Below are positions 15,138 to 22,765 of a stretch of 26,388 nt of DNA, in pieces. The notes beneath the pieces are model-generated. The model had not been told where the DNA came from and searched no databases. It saw only the letters and a list, made by a program, of their open reading frames with translations. Source of the DNA: an uncultured Collinsella sp. (GTDB taxonomy: Bacteria > Actinomycetota > Coriobacteriia > Coriobacteriales > Coriobacteriaceae); contig CALDWI010000058.1 in the NCBI GenBank assembly GCA_937923795.1, forward strand, positions 1 through 26,388. The letters run 5' to 3'. A program made the translations under genes and the position numbers. Each line of letters starts with the position of its first letter. Position 1 is the stretch's first letter.

Positions 15138-15869
15138 CTAGACTGCGCGGTTGTGGTAGACCTTGTACTTAAACTGGTCGGCGCGCGCAACCGAACGCGT
15201 ATACTCGATAACCTCGTTGTTCATGTCATATGTGGTGCGAATCAAATCCAGGACCGGTGCGCCTTCGGCAATCTCGAGCAAACGAGCGTCGGAATGGCGG
15301 GCGATACTCGCATAGAATTCTTCCTCTGCCACGCGAACTTTCTCGTGAAAGTCCTGCTCGATCATGTCGTACAGCGATTTGTTCTCGATCATGGGGCGCT
15401 TAAGCGCAAAGAACTTGCGACTTGGCAGATATGTACACTCAATCATCAGCGGCACACCATCGGCTATACGCAGGCGCTTGATCTTGTACAGACGCTCGCC
15501 CAGGCGCGCGTTCATCTCTACGGCAATATTCTTGTCAGCCTCGACCTCGGTAAACTCGAGAATCGTTGTCTTGGGCACACGGCCGATCGCCTTCATCTGC
15601 TCGGTAAAGCTGTATGTCTGCGTGAGGTTTGCCGTTTGCAGAGAGCGGTCGCACACCATGGTTCCACGGCCGCGCTGACGAACCACCAAGCCTAGGCGCT
15701 CAAGCTCCTGTAGGGCAAGGCGAACCGTCGTACGCGAGAGCCCGTAGCGCTCCGACAAGTCACGCTCAGACGGCAAATAGTCGCCGGGTCGAAGCTCGTG
15801 ATCGATTTTATCGGTCAGCAAATCGACGAGCTGATCGTACAGAGGTTGTTTGCGCGCTCCCATTGCCAT
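15138..15869 (-). CDS. GntR-family regulator with UTRA domain (paralogue 2)
   Basis: This 243-residue NagR-type regulator has a winged helix at residues ~6-75 (PGDYLPSERDLSERYGLSRT, TVRLALQELERLG) and a UTRA domain. It is a close paralogue of the regulator at 6616, differing mainly in the effector domain, which may mean different inducers. The start is the ATG at 15869; a longer frame to 15920 would run over the operator palindrome at 15901-15912 and is unlikely. Its place between nagE and nagA2 and the operator just upstream suggest autoregulation and control of GlcNAc uptake. Confidence 0.92.
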   Translation of the reverse strand: MAMGARKQPLYDQLVDLLTDKIDHELRPGDYLPSERDLSERYGLSRTTVRLALQELERLGLVVRQRGRGTMVCDRSLQTANLTQTYSFTEQMKAIGRVPKTTILEFTEVEADKNIAVEMNARLGERLYKIKRLRIADGVPLMIECTYLPSRKFFALKRPMIENKSLYDMIEQDFHEKVRVAEEEFYASIARHSDARLLEIAEGAPVLDLIRTTYDMNNEVIEYTRSVARADQFKYKVYHNRAV

Positions 15870-15900
15870 AATGATACCTGCCGGATAAATGACTCGAAAT

Positions 15901-15912
15901 TGGTTGTAACCA
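15901..15912. promoter_or_regulatory. Operator candidate upstream of gntR2
   Basis: TGGTTGTAACCA is a palindrome of the TGGT-N4-ACCA form, 31 bases upstream of the gntR2 start codon. That position fits repressor control of its own transcription. Confidence 0.6.
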
Positions 15913-16041
15913 GACACCACGTACTATAGCAGTTTTAATGGAATAACAGCAGGTCAACCCGCAAATTTCGATATTGTTTGCCGGATGATAGTCTGCGCAC
16001 TGTAATACCAATTACATCGCTGCATCAAGTATTGAGGTAGC

Positions 16042-16077
16042 AAAAAGGGCCGCCCCCGCGGAGCGGGACGACCCTTT
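16042..16077 (-). terminator. Terminator of nagE
   Basis: On the minus strand AAGGGTCGTCCCGC pairs with GCGGGGGCGGCCCTT, with wobble pairs and a small bulge, and a short T run follows. It lies about 25 bases after the nagE stop codon and makes nagE a separate unit from gntR2. Confidence 0.75.
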
Positions 16078-16101
16078 GCAAGACAGATACGTCTTTGAGG
16101 C

Positions 16102-17592
16102 TTAGAGAAGCTTCTTGAGCTCCTCGGCAACAGCCTGGACCTGCGTGCCGATGATGACCTGGGTAGCACCCTTGTCCATCTTCATGACACCCAGAGCGCC
16201 GGCCTTCTTGCAGGCGGCCTCGTCGACCAGCTCGGAATCGCCAAGCTCGAAACGCAGGCGAGTAGCGCAGCAGTCAACGGTCTTGACGTTCTCCTTGCCA
16301 CCGACGGCAGCGAGAACAGCGGCGGCCAGAGCGGCGAACTTGTCGTCGCCAGCAGCGGCGGAAGCGGAGGTCTCCTCGACATCCTCATCCTCGCGACCAG
16401 GGGTCATGAGGTTGAACTTGGTGATGGCGAAGCGGAACACGAGGTAGAAGACCAGGAAGGCAGCGATGCCCAGCGGGATAATCATCCAGGTGTTGGCAGC
16501 AGCCGGGAGGCTAGCGGAGAACAGGAGGTCGGTAGCACCAGCGGAGAAGCAGAAGCCGGCACGGAAACCAACAAAGTAGGTGATGACGGTGAAGACGCCG
16601 TACAGGGCAGCGTACACGACGTAGAGCGGGAAGCACAGGAACATGAAGCCGAACTCGAAGGGCTCGGTGACGCCGCAGACGAAGGCGCAGATGGCAGCGG
16701 AGACAACCAGGCCGATAGCAGCCTTCTTGTTCTTAGCGGTCTGAACCATAGCCAGGGCAGCGCCCGGGATACCGAACATCATGCAGGGGAAGAAGCCGGA
16801 CATGTACATACCGAGGCTCCACTTGACGTCAGCGGAGGTCTCGCCAGCCCAGAAGTGGGTCAGGTCGCCCAGGCCGATGGTGTCGAACCAGAACACGTTG
16901 TTGAGTGCGTGGTGCAGACCGGTCGGGATGAGCAGGCGGTTGAGGAAGGCGTAGATGCCAGCGCCGATACCACCCATGGCGGCGATACCCTCACCAAGAG
17001 CAACAAGAGCACCGAAGATGAGCGGCCAAGCAAAGAGCAGGACGACGGAGACGACGATGCAGATGACGGCGGTCATGATGGCGACGCAACGCTTGCCGGA
17101 GAAGAAGGCCAGCCAGTCGGGAAGACGAGTGTCCTTGAACTTGTTGTAGCAAGTGCCACCGATGACGGCGGACAGGATGCCGATGAAGGAGTTACCAGCG
17201 ATCTTGGAGAACGCGATGCCCTCGGTCGTGGCAAGCCAAGCGGTCTGAGCATCGGCGTCCATACCACGAATGGTGCCAACAACAGCAGGGTTCAGGAGCT
17301 GCTGGATCATCAGGAAGGCGACGAGGCCAGCGAGGCCAGCGGTGCCATCGTGATCGTCGGCAAGGCCGACAGCGGCGCCGACTGCGAACAGCCAGGCCAT
17401 GTTATCGATAAGAGCGCCGCCTGCCTTGATGAGCAGGAAACCGGCGGTATAGGCAAAACCGGTAGTGTCACCGGCAGCACCCATGACTGCGGGAGCGAGC
17501 AGGTAGCCCACACCCATAAGAATACCTGCGACGGGAAGCGCCGCGACGGGAAGCATCAGCGCTTTGCCGAGCTTCTGGAGGTACTTCATCAT
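16102..17592 (-). CDS. nagE: PTS N-acetylglucosamine-type EIICB
   Basis: This 496-residue glucose-superfamily PTS permease is a fusion of EIIC (about 1-390, many hydrophobic segments) and EIIB (about 420-496). EIIC carries the VCGVTEPFEFGF signature. EIIB carries DCCATRLRF with the phosphorylated Cys near residue 442. There is no EIIA domain, so a separate glucose-type EIIA must serve it. The acidic and Ala-rich linker joins the domains. The ATG at 17592 follows GGAGGAG; the 30-codon extension upstream is unsupported. Neighbouring gntR2, nagA2 and yhcH favour GlcNAc over glucose or maltose. Confidence 0.9.
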   Translation of the reverse strand: MMKYLQKLGKALMLPVAALPVAGILMGVGYLLAPAVMGAAGDTTGFAYTAGFLLIKAGGALIDNMAWLFAVGAAVGLADDHDGTAGLAGLVAFLMIQQLLNPAVVGTIRGMDADAQTAWLATTEGIAFSKIAGNSFIGILSAVIGGTCYNKFKDTRLPDWLAFFSGKRCVAIMTAVICIVVSVVLLFAWPLIFGALVALGEGIAAMGGIGAGIYAFLNRLLIPTGLHHALNNVFWFDTIGLGDLTHFWAGETSADVKWSLGMYMSGFFPCMMFGIPGAALAMVQTAKNKKAAIGLVVSAAICAFVCGVTEPFEFGFMFLCFPLYVVYAALYGVFTVITYFVGFRAGFCFSAGATDLLFSASLPAAANTWMIIPLGIAAFLVFYLVFRFAITKFNLMTPGREDEDVEETSASAAAGDDKFAALAAAVLAAVGGKENVKTVDCCATRLRFELGDSELVDEAACKKAGALGVMKMDKGATQVIIGTQVQAVAEELKKLL

Positions 17593-17724
17593 ATTGGTAT
17601 CTCCTCCAACCTTTCTTTCGTTGTTCACCAACGAGTTCCATGTCCGCGCCTTGTGCATACCGGCTTCTCCGCTTGACGGCATTGATGCGCAAACTTAGAT
17701 AACCCAGTCCCTATTTGGGGTTGC

Positions 17725-17736
17725 TGGTATGTACGG
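17725..17736. promoter_or_regulatory. Degenerate operator candidate, nagE-proximal
   Basis: TGGTATGTACGG shares nine bases with the bgaC operator TGGTATGTACCA but has lost one arm of the palindrome. It is 133 bases upstream of the nagE start codon. Confidence 0.35.
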
Positions 17737-17903
17737 TAGCACACACTCAATTCAAACGTCCACCACATTTCGTTCAAATTACTATATCGTTGCCAAACGG
17801 TTATTTTTAGCCCGTAAACGGTAATTTCCGCAGGTAGACATGGTGCATTTCTTTCGTTATCAAACTAATTCTTAGCAATTTCCATTCGATTTCGTCTCAA
17901 AAT

Positions 17904-17946
17904 TGGTTACTACCAGATGAACAGTGGTACCACATTGTTACTACCA
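17904..17946. promoter_or_regulatory. Operator cluster upstream of nagE
   Basis: TGGTTACTACCA (17904-17915) and TTGTTACTACCA (17935-17946) are direct copies spaced 31 bases apart, about three helical turns. A compact TGGTACCA (17925-17932) lies between them. This cluster is the densest group of TGGT/ACCA half-sites in the window and suggests cooperative binding of a GntR dimer pair. The surrounding 17593-18045 gap holds no gene I can support. Confidence 0.55.
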
Positions 17947-18045
17947 GTTTGGCCGAAATCATTTTCACTTTACATGAATAAAGTCTTCAAGAATTTGTAT
18001 ATAAACCCCTCCCCTACCACTCTCTTCCCCGCCCTTTCTTACAAC

Positions 18046-18082
18046 GCAAAAGCCCGCTAGAACGGCGTTCGTTCTAGCGGGC
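18046..18082 (-). terminator. Terminator of the SurA-like gene
   Basis: GCCCGCTAGAAC (18052-18063) pairs perfectly with GTTCTAGCGGGC (18071-18082). On the minus strand the stem is followed by TTTTGCGTT. Confidence 0.85.
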
Positions 18083-18126
18083 TCAATCAGATATATCGGC
18101 TTCGTACTCGAAAGCTCAGGCGATCT

Positions 18127-19221
18127 TTATGCAAACAGGCCGTAGATGCTGATGTTGGCCTTGGCGTAGAGGCCGTTAGCATACTCGGTCCACTTGGAGC
18201 TGGCGCTCGAAGCCTGCGAGGAATACTGCTGGTAGGCGGTGTAATAGGCGGTCATGGCCTGCTTATAGGTAGCGCTATCGGCCGTAAAGGCATCGTCGGC
18301 AAAGGCCTTAGCGTAGGCGCTATCGGCGTCCTTCCAGGTGCCCTTCTCGCTATCCCACTCGTCGCCGGCAAGGTTGATGATGTAATCGGCGTAGTCCTTG
18401 CTCGCGGTCTCCTCGTTGCCGTCAGCAGGCTCAGTCGGGGCGGTCGGCATGCTTGCGGAGGTGTCGCCGACCTTCTTCTTGTAGAGCTTCTGCAGCGTCG
18501 CGGACTGACGGACGATCTGCTTGGCCTGGTCCTTGGACACGCCATACTGCGTGGCCATGGTCTTGTAGTCCGAAGTGCCGATGGAATCCTCGGCGTACTT
18601 CTTCATCTCCTTAGAAGAGACGGTGATGCCCTCGTCCTCGGCAGCGTCGAGCAGGATCTTGTTGCGCACGTAGGACAGGATGACGTCGGCAGAGGGAGCG
18701 GTGTAGTTGCCATCGCCATCCTTGACGGTGTCGAGGCTGTACTGGCTCTCAATGGCCTCGCGCGCGGTGATGTCGCTCTTCTTGCCGTTGTAGCTGTAGC
18801 TTGCCACGGTCGAATCGAGCTGGTCCTCGGTGAGGGTCGCCGAGCCGACGCCCTTGCCGCCAAAACCACCGTTGCCGATAAAGAAGCCGACCACAGCAGC
18901 GATCACGACTGCAACCACGAAGGCGGCAATCATCGTCTTCTTGTGCTTGGATGCGCGGTCGTCTTCGTCGGAACCCAGGATATCGTCGTCCTCGTCCTGC
19001 TCCTCGGGCATGAGGTTCTCGTCGGCGGCGTCCGCGGCGATCTTTGCCTCCAGGCGAGCGTCCTCCTCCTCGGCCGTCGTACCGGCGGCAATATGTTCGG
19101 CAGACGTACCGGCGACCAGATCGATCTTCTCCTCCTCATCACCATCGGGGCCTTCGCCGCGCTCGATGATCTGGATGCCGTCGATCTCGTCCTTCTCGTC
19201 CTTCTTTTGAATCAGACCCAT
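18127..19221 (-). CDS. Membrane-anchored SurA_N-like protein with acidic cytoplasmic domain
   Basis: This 364-residue protein has three parts. Residues 1-95 are strongly acidic and low in hydrophobics (EEEKID, EEQDEDDDILGSDEDD). Residues 97-115 form one transmembrane helix (MIAAFVVAVVIAAVVGFFIG). The exterior part resembles the helical N-terminal chaperone region of SurA/PrsA, with LTEDQLDSTVASY, ADVILSYVRNKILLDAAEDEGITVSSKEMKKY and YGVSKDQAKQIVRQ. No PPIase domain is evident; the end is Tyr/Ser/Ala-rich. It may be a secretion chaperone or foldase-like anchor. The start follows AAGGAG. It is followed by a strong terminator. Confidence 0.75.
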   Translation of the reverse strand: MGLIQKKDEKDEIDGIQIIERGEGPDGDEEEKIDLVAGTSAEHIAAGTTAEEEDARLEAKIAADAADENLMPEEQDEDDDILGSDEDDRASKHKKTMIAAFVVAVVIAAVVGFFIGNGGFGGKGVGSATLTEDQLDSTVASYSYNGKKSDITAREAIESQYSLDTVKDGDGNYTAPSADVILSYVRNKILLDAAEDEGITVSSKEMKKYAEDSIGTSDYKTMATQYGVSKDQAKQIVRQSATLQKLYKKKVGDTSASMPTAPTEPADGNEETASKDYADYIINLAGDEWDSEKGTWKDADSAYAKAFADDAFTADSATYKQAMTAYYTAYQQYSSQASSASSKWTEYANGLYAKANISIYGLFA

Positions 19222-19260
19222 ATCGGTTACTCCTTGTTAGGAAACATAGTCCACAATAGA

Positions 19261-19287
19261 ATACGCCCGACAAAGCGCCGGGCGTAT
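19261..19287 (-). terminator. Weak terminator candidate after icd
   Basis: ATACGCCCG (19261-19269) pairs perfectly with CGGGCGTAT (19279-19287). The minus-strand sequence beyond is only moderately T-rich, so termination here is uncertain. It separates icd from the SurA-like gene. Confidence 0.4.
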
Positions 19288-19347
19288 TGATTCTCAGGTT
19301 ATACGCAAACACTTAAGTACTATTTAGGCGTTTGCAGTCTGCATGCC

Positions 19348-20433
19348 TTAGGCCAGGTGCGCGATAACGGCATCGGCAAAGGCCTGCGTGCCCACAGCGC
19401 CCTCAACGGAGCCGGTCTGGGCACGACGAACGTCGCCGGTAACCTGCTCACCCTCGTCGAGCGTGGCAGAAACGGCGGCGCGAATGCGATTGGCCGCGTC
19501 GTTCTCGCCCAGGTGATCGAGCATCATAGCCGCGGACAGAATCTCGGCCGTGGGGTTAGCGATATCCTGGCCAGCGATATCGGGCGCGGAGCCGTGCGTC
19601 GCCTCGAAGATGGCGCAGTCGGCACCGATGTTGGAACCCGGAGCCATACCCAGTCCACCTACCAGACCGGCGCACAGGTCGCTCACAATGTCACCGTACA
19701 GGTTGGGCAGCACCAGGACATCGAAGTCGTTGGGGTTCTGGACCAGGCCCATGCAGGTGGCGTCGACAATCTTGTCGTTGAACTCGATATCGGGATAGTT
19801 GGCGGCCACCTCGCGCGCAACGCGCAGGAACAGGCCATCGGTCGCCTTCATGATGTTGGCCTTATGCACGGCCGTCACCTTTTTGCGGCCGCAGCGGCGG
19901 GCGTACTCAAAAGCGTACTCCACAATGCGGCGGCTCTTGGCGATGGAAATCGGCTTGATTGAGATGGCGGAATCCGCGGCGAAGGTCTTCTGGCCCGAGC
20001 GCTCGACGAGCTGCGAGAGCTCCTCGACCTCGGCAGCGCCCTCATCGAACTCGATGCCGGCATAGAGGTCCTCGGTGTTCTCGCGCACGATAACCAGGTC
20101 GACGTCGCGGAAGCGCGAGCCGTCGCCCGGCTGCGACAGGCAGGGGCGCACGCAGGCGTACAGGTCAAAATGCTTGCGCAGGGCGACGTTAACGCTGCGG
20201 AAACCCGTGCCGACCGGCGTGGTGATGGGGCCCTTGATAGCAACCTTGGTCTCGGCGACCGCATCGAGCACATGTTGGGGCAGCGGCGTGCCAAACTCGT
20301 CCATGACGCCGGCACCGGCCTCCTGGACGTTCCAGTTGATCTGGACACCAGTGGCCTCGACCACGCGGCGCATAGCCTGCGTAATCTCGGGACCGATACC
20401 GTCACCAGGAATCAGGACTACATCGTGCGCCAT
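19348..20433 (-). CDS. icd: NAD-type isocitrate dehydrogenase
   Basis: This 361-residue member of the isocitrate/isopropylmalate dehydrogenase family oxidises isocitrate to 2-oxoglutarate. TGFRSVNVALRKHFDLYACV places the substrate Ser80 and Arg residues, and NLYGDIVSDLCAGLVGG carries the metal-binding Asp residues. At the coenzyme site the sequence is HGSAPDIAGQD: Asp285-Ile286 occupy the place of Lys-Tyr in NADP-specific E. coli Icd, which indicates NAD use. The start follows GAGGAG, six bases after the HEAT-like gene, so the two form an operon. No citrate synthase or aconitase gene is in the window. Confidence 0.9.
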   Translation of the reverse strand: MAHDVVLIPGDGIGPEITQAMRRVVEATGVQINWNVQEAGAGVMDEFGTPLPQHVLDAVAETKVAIKGPITTPVGTGFRSVNVALRKHFDLYACVRPCLSQPGDGSRFRDVDLVIVRENTEDLYAGIEFDEGAAEVEELSQLVERSGQKTFAADSAISIKPISIAKSRRIVEYAFEYARRCGRKKVTAVHKANIMKATDGLFLRVAREVAANYPDIEFNDKIVDATCMGLVQNPNDFDVLVLPNLYGDIVSDLCAGLVGGLGMAPGSNIGADCAIFEATHGSAPDIAGQDIANPTAEILSAAMMLDHLGENDAANRIRAAVSATLDEGEQVTGDVRRAQTGSVEGAVGTQAFADAVIAHLA

Positions 20434-20439
20434 AATCTG

Positions 20440-21138
20440 TTACTCCTCGTCTTCGGCGTCGTCAGATTTTTTTACGCTAGCACGCTTCTTCTTTTTGGAG
20501 AGATCCAGGCCAAAACGTTTAACAAGCATTTCGCAAATCTCGCTCGAACGGGCCTTGAGATAGCTACCCTTGCCGTTCTCGGCATCGAACTTAAGGCGCA
20601 GCGCGAGCTTCTCGGCGACCTCGGCGTCAATCTCGCCCCGGCCAAACTCGTACAGGCAACCGAGCATGTCGCGATACTCGAGGTCGCCGTGGTAGCACTG
20701 GATGGCCTCGTCCAGGATGGGCCAAGCCTCGCGCGAACGCTCGACGCTCGTGGCGCCCCACACGCACAGCAGGCGGAAGGCGGCATAGCGCAGCGTGGAG
20801 GAAATCTCGTCGAACAGTGCGGTCTCGGCGCCCTCAAAGGCATCGCCCAGCTGCTCGGGGCAGGTGGTGGCGAGCGCCGCCAGGGCATCGAGAGCCTCCC
20901 AGCGGGTCTGAGCCTCGGGGCGGTCGAGCGCCTCGATCAGCGCGGGCACGCAGGGCACGACGCGCTGCGGATCGCGCTCGGCAAGCAGGCGCAGCACGCG
21001 GGCGGCAAACTGACGGATGCGGCGCGTGGGGCAGCCGAGCTCCTGGACCAGGCGGTCGACGGCGTTCTCGTTCTCCTCTGCCAGCTGGAGCTGTGCCAGC
21101 TCCTCGTCGGTGAGCTGTTCGTCTTTGTTTTCTGCCAT
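20440..21138 (-). CDS. HEAT-repeat-like protein
   Basis: This 232-residue protein has an acidic N-terminus and then helical repeats typical of HEAT/armadillo folds, for example RRIRQFAARVLRLLAERDPQ, VVPCVPALIEALDRPEAQTR, WEALDALAALATTCPEQ and STLRYAAFRLLCVWGA. The C-terminus is a Lys-rich then acidic tail. Such folds mediate protein contacts, and no enzyme motif is visible. It lies between a membrane protein and icd with short gaps. The start follows AGAGG. Confidence 0.7.
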   Translation of the reverse strand: MAENKDEQLTDEELAQLQLAEENENAVDRLVQELGCPTRRIRQFAARVLRLLAERDPQRVVPCVPALIEALDRPEAQTRWEALDALAALATTCPEQLGDAFEGAETALFDEISSTLRYAAFRLLCVWGATSVERSREAWPILDEAIQCYHGDLEYRDMLGCLYEFGRGEIDAEVAEKLALRLKFDAENGKGSYLKARSSEICEMLVKRFGLDLSKKKKRASVKKSDDAEDEE

Positions 21139-21153
21139 AGTTACCTCTTTTTA

Positions 21154-21582
21154 CTATTTCTTAGCGTGCTTGTCAGCACCCTTGCTGTCATCGGTGACCG
21201 AGATGAGCTGTCGGTCGGCCGCGCCATTGCGACGCGCACGGCGGCGCTCCTCGGCATCGCCCGCGTCGGCGGCGGCGCGGTGAGCCTTGTTAACGTTAAA
21301 GACCTCGTCGTGTTTGCGCCACGGACCGACGGACTCGCCAAAGCTCATCTTAAGGCCGGCGATAAAGCCGCCGAGCCAGCCGATCGGCGCAAACTGCACC
21401 AGCGGGAACAGCGAGAACACCCAGGTCAGCAGGATGACTGCCGCCGCTCCCGCAAAGTTGGCAATCCAGTAGTCGCGCTTGGTGATGACGCGCTTTTCGC
21501 ACGCCCACTGGCCGCACAAAAAGCCAATGTAGATCGCGAAGAGAAAGAGCACCAGCGCAAGCACCACGAACGTCCAGCTCAT
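21154..21582 (-). CDS. Small membrane protein of unknown function
   Basis: This 142-residue protein has hydrophobic segments at about residues 3-24 and 42-62, and a weaker one near 63-78. A charged Arg/Lys/Asp tail follows and ends in HAKK. I do not recognise the family. The ATG at 21582 follows GGGGAG, which lies in the last codons of the dehydrogenase gene. Only five bases separate the two genes, so coexpression is likely. Confidence 0.7.
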   Translation of the reverse strand: MSWTFVVLALVLFLFAIYIGFLCGQWACEKRVITKRDYWIANFAGAAAVILLTWVFSLFPLVQFAPIGWLGGFIAGLKMSFGESVGPWRKHDEVFNVNKAHRAAADAGDAEERRRARRNGAADRQLISVTDDSKGADKHAKK

Positions 21583-21587
21583 GGGCG

Positions 21588-22667
21588 CTACTCCCCGTGA
21601 TGGTGGCCGCAGCAGCACTCGTGGCCATCATCATGGCCGTGGCCGCCGCAGCACTCGTGGTCCTCGCCATGGTGGTGGCCGCAACCGCACTCATGGTCGT
21701 CGCCGTGCTCGCCGCAACCGCAGCCGTCCTCGTGGGCACCATGCTCCTCGGGGCGATACTGCGACCAGTCCAGACCGGCGGCGATGGCGTCGACCTCCTC
21801 CTTGTAGAGTACCGTGATGGCCTGGGTGCCCAGCTTGGCGCCACCGATGGCGTCGAGCATATCGTAGAGCGTAAAGGCCACGTCGGCACCGGGCAGCGCG
21901 AGCTCGCGATCGTCGGCGTAAGCGAGCGCCAGGCGCAGGTCCTTAATGAAGTGCTCGACCATAAAACCGGGCTTGTAGTCGCCGTCGAGCGCCTTGGGCG
22001 CCAGGCTCTCCATGGCGCCGGACTTGCCGGTGCCGCCCAGGATCATCTGGCGGGTCTTCTCCAGGTCAAGACCGCTCAGCTCGGCAAATGCCATGGCGTC
22101 CGCCATGCCGACCATGCAGGCGCCCAGCGACACCTGGTTGGCGAGTTTGGCAGCCTGGCCCTTGCCGGCGCCATCGAAGCAGCAGATGTTGGCCGCAAAG
22201 GTGGCAAGGATGTCGCGGACCGGCGCGATGTCGTTCTCGGTAGCACCCACGATAGCCGTGAGCGAACCGGCGATAGCGCCCGACTCGCCGCCGGTGACGG
22301 GGCAGTCAAACGCCATGCGACCAGAAACCTGGGCGGCCTCGGCAATGTCACGGGCAAGCTCGGGCGAGCTCGTGGTGAGGTCGATCAAGACCGCACCCGG
22401 CTTGGTGCACGCGAGCAGGCCGTCGCCCGCCAGGTAGAGTGCCTCGACCTCGGAGGGATAGCCCACCATGGTAAAGACGACATCGGCGTTCGCCGCGGCA
22501 TCGGCCGGCGTATCTGCCCAGACGGCGCCGCGCTCGATAAGCGCCGCCGCCTTGGACTTGGTGCGGTTGTTGACCGTGACGGGATAGCCGGCGTCCAGAA
22601 TGTGGCCGGCGATGGGGGCACCCATGATTCCGGTGCCAATGAATGCGACGGAGAGCTTGTTTGCCAT
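21588..22667 (-). CDS. Beta-hydroxyacid dehydrogenase with His/Cys-rich metal-binding C-terminal tail
   Basis: Residues 1-305 are a complete 3-hydroxyisobutyrate dehydrogenase / tartronate-semialdehyde reductase family enzyme. It has the Rossmann motif AFIGTGIMGAPIAGHIL, the substrate loop DCPVTGGESGA, and the catalytic-lysine segment GAGKGQAAKLANQ. Family members stop near residue 295-300. This one adds about 53 residues, of which 14 are His and 9 are Cys. They are arranged in loose repeats around HECGCGHHHG, DHECCGGHGH and HECCCGHHHG. Such tails occur on nickel/zinc storage and delivery proteins. A metal-sensing or storage function added to the enzyme is inferred. The start follows an AAGG motif. 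Confidence 0.88.
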   Translation of the reverse strand: MANKLSVAFIGTGIMGAPIAGHILDAGYPVTVNNRTKSKAAALIERGAVWADTPADAAANADVVFTMVGYPSEVEALYLAGDGLLACTKPGAVLIDLTTSSPELARDIAEAAQVSGRMAFDCPVTGGESGAIAGSLTAIVGATENDIAPVRDILATFAANICCFDGAGKGQAAKLANQVSLGACMVGMADAMAFAELSGLDLEKTRQMILGGTGKSGAMESLAPKALDGDYKPGFMVEHFIKDLRLALAYADDRELALPGADVAFTLYDMLDAIGGAKLGTQAITVLYKEEVDAIAAGLDWSQYRPEEHGAHEDGCGCGEHGDDHECGCGHHHGEDHECCGGHGHDDGHECCCGHHHGE

Positions 22668-22765
22668 GAAACCTTTCCTTTTGGGTTGGGTGTTGTTACC
22701 AGGTTGAATACTCGGTGCCAGCGTTTGGGCTGTGAGTCGAGGGCGATTACGGACGCAGCGCTTGC

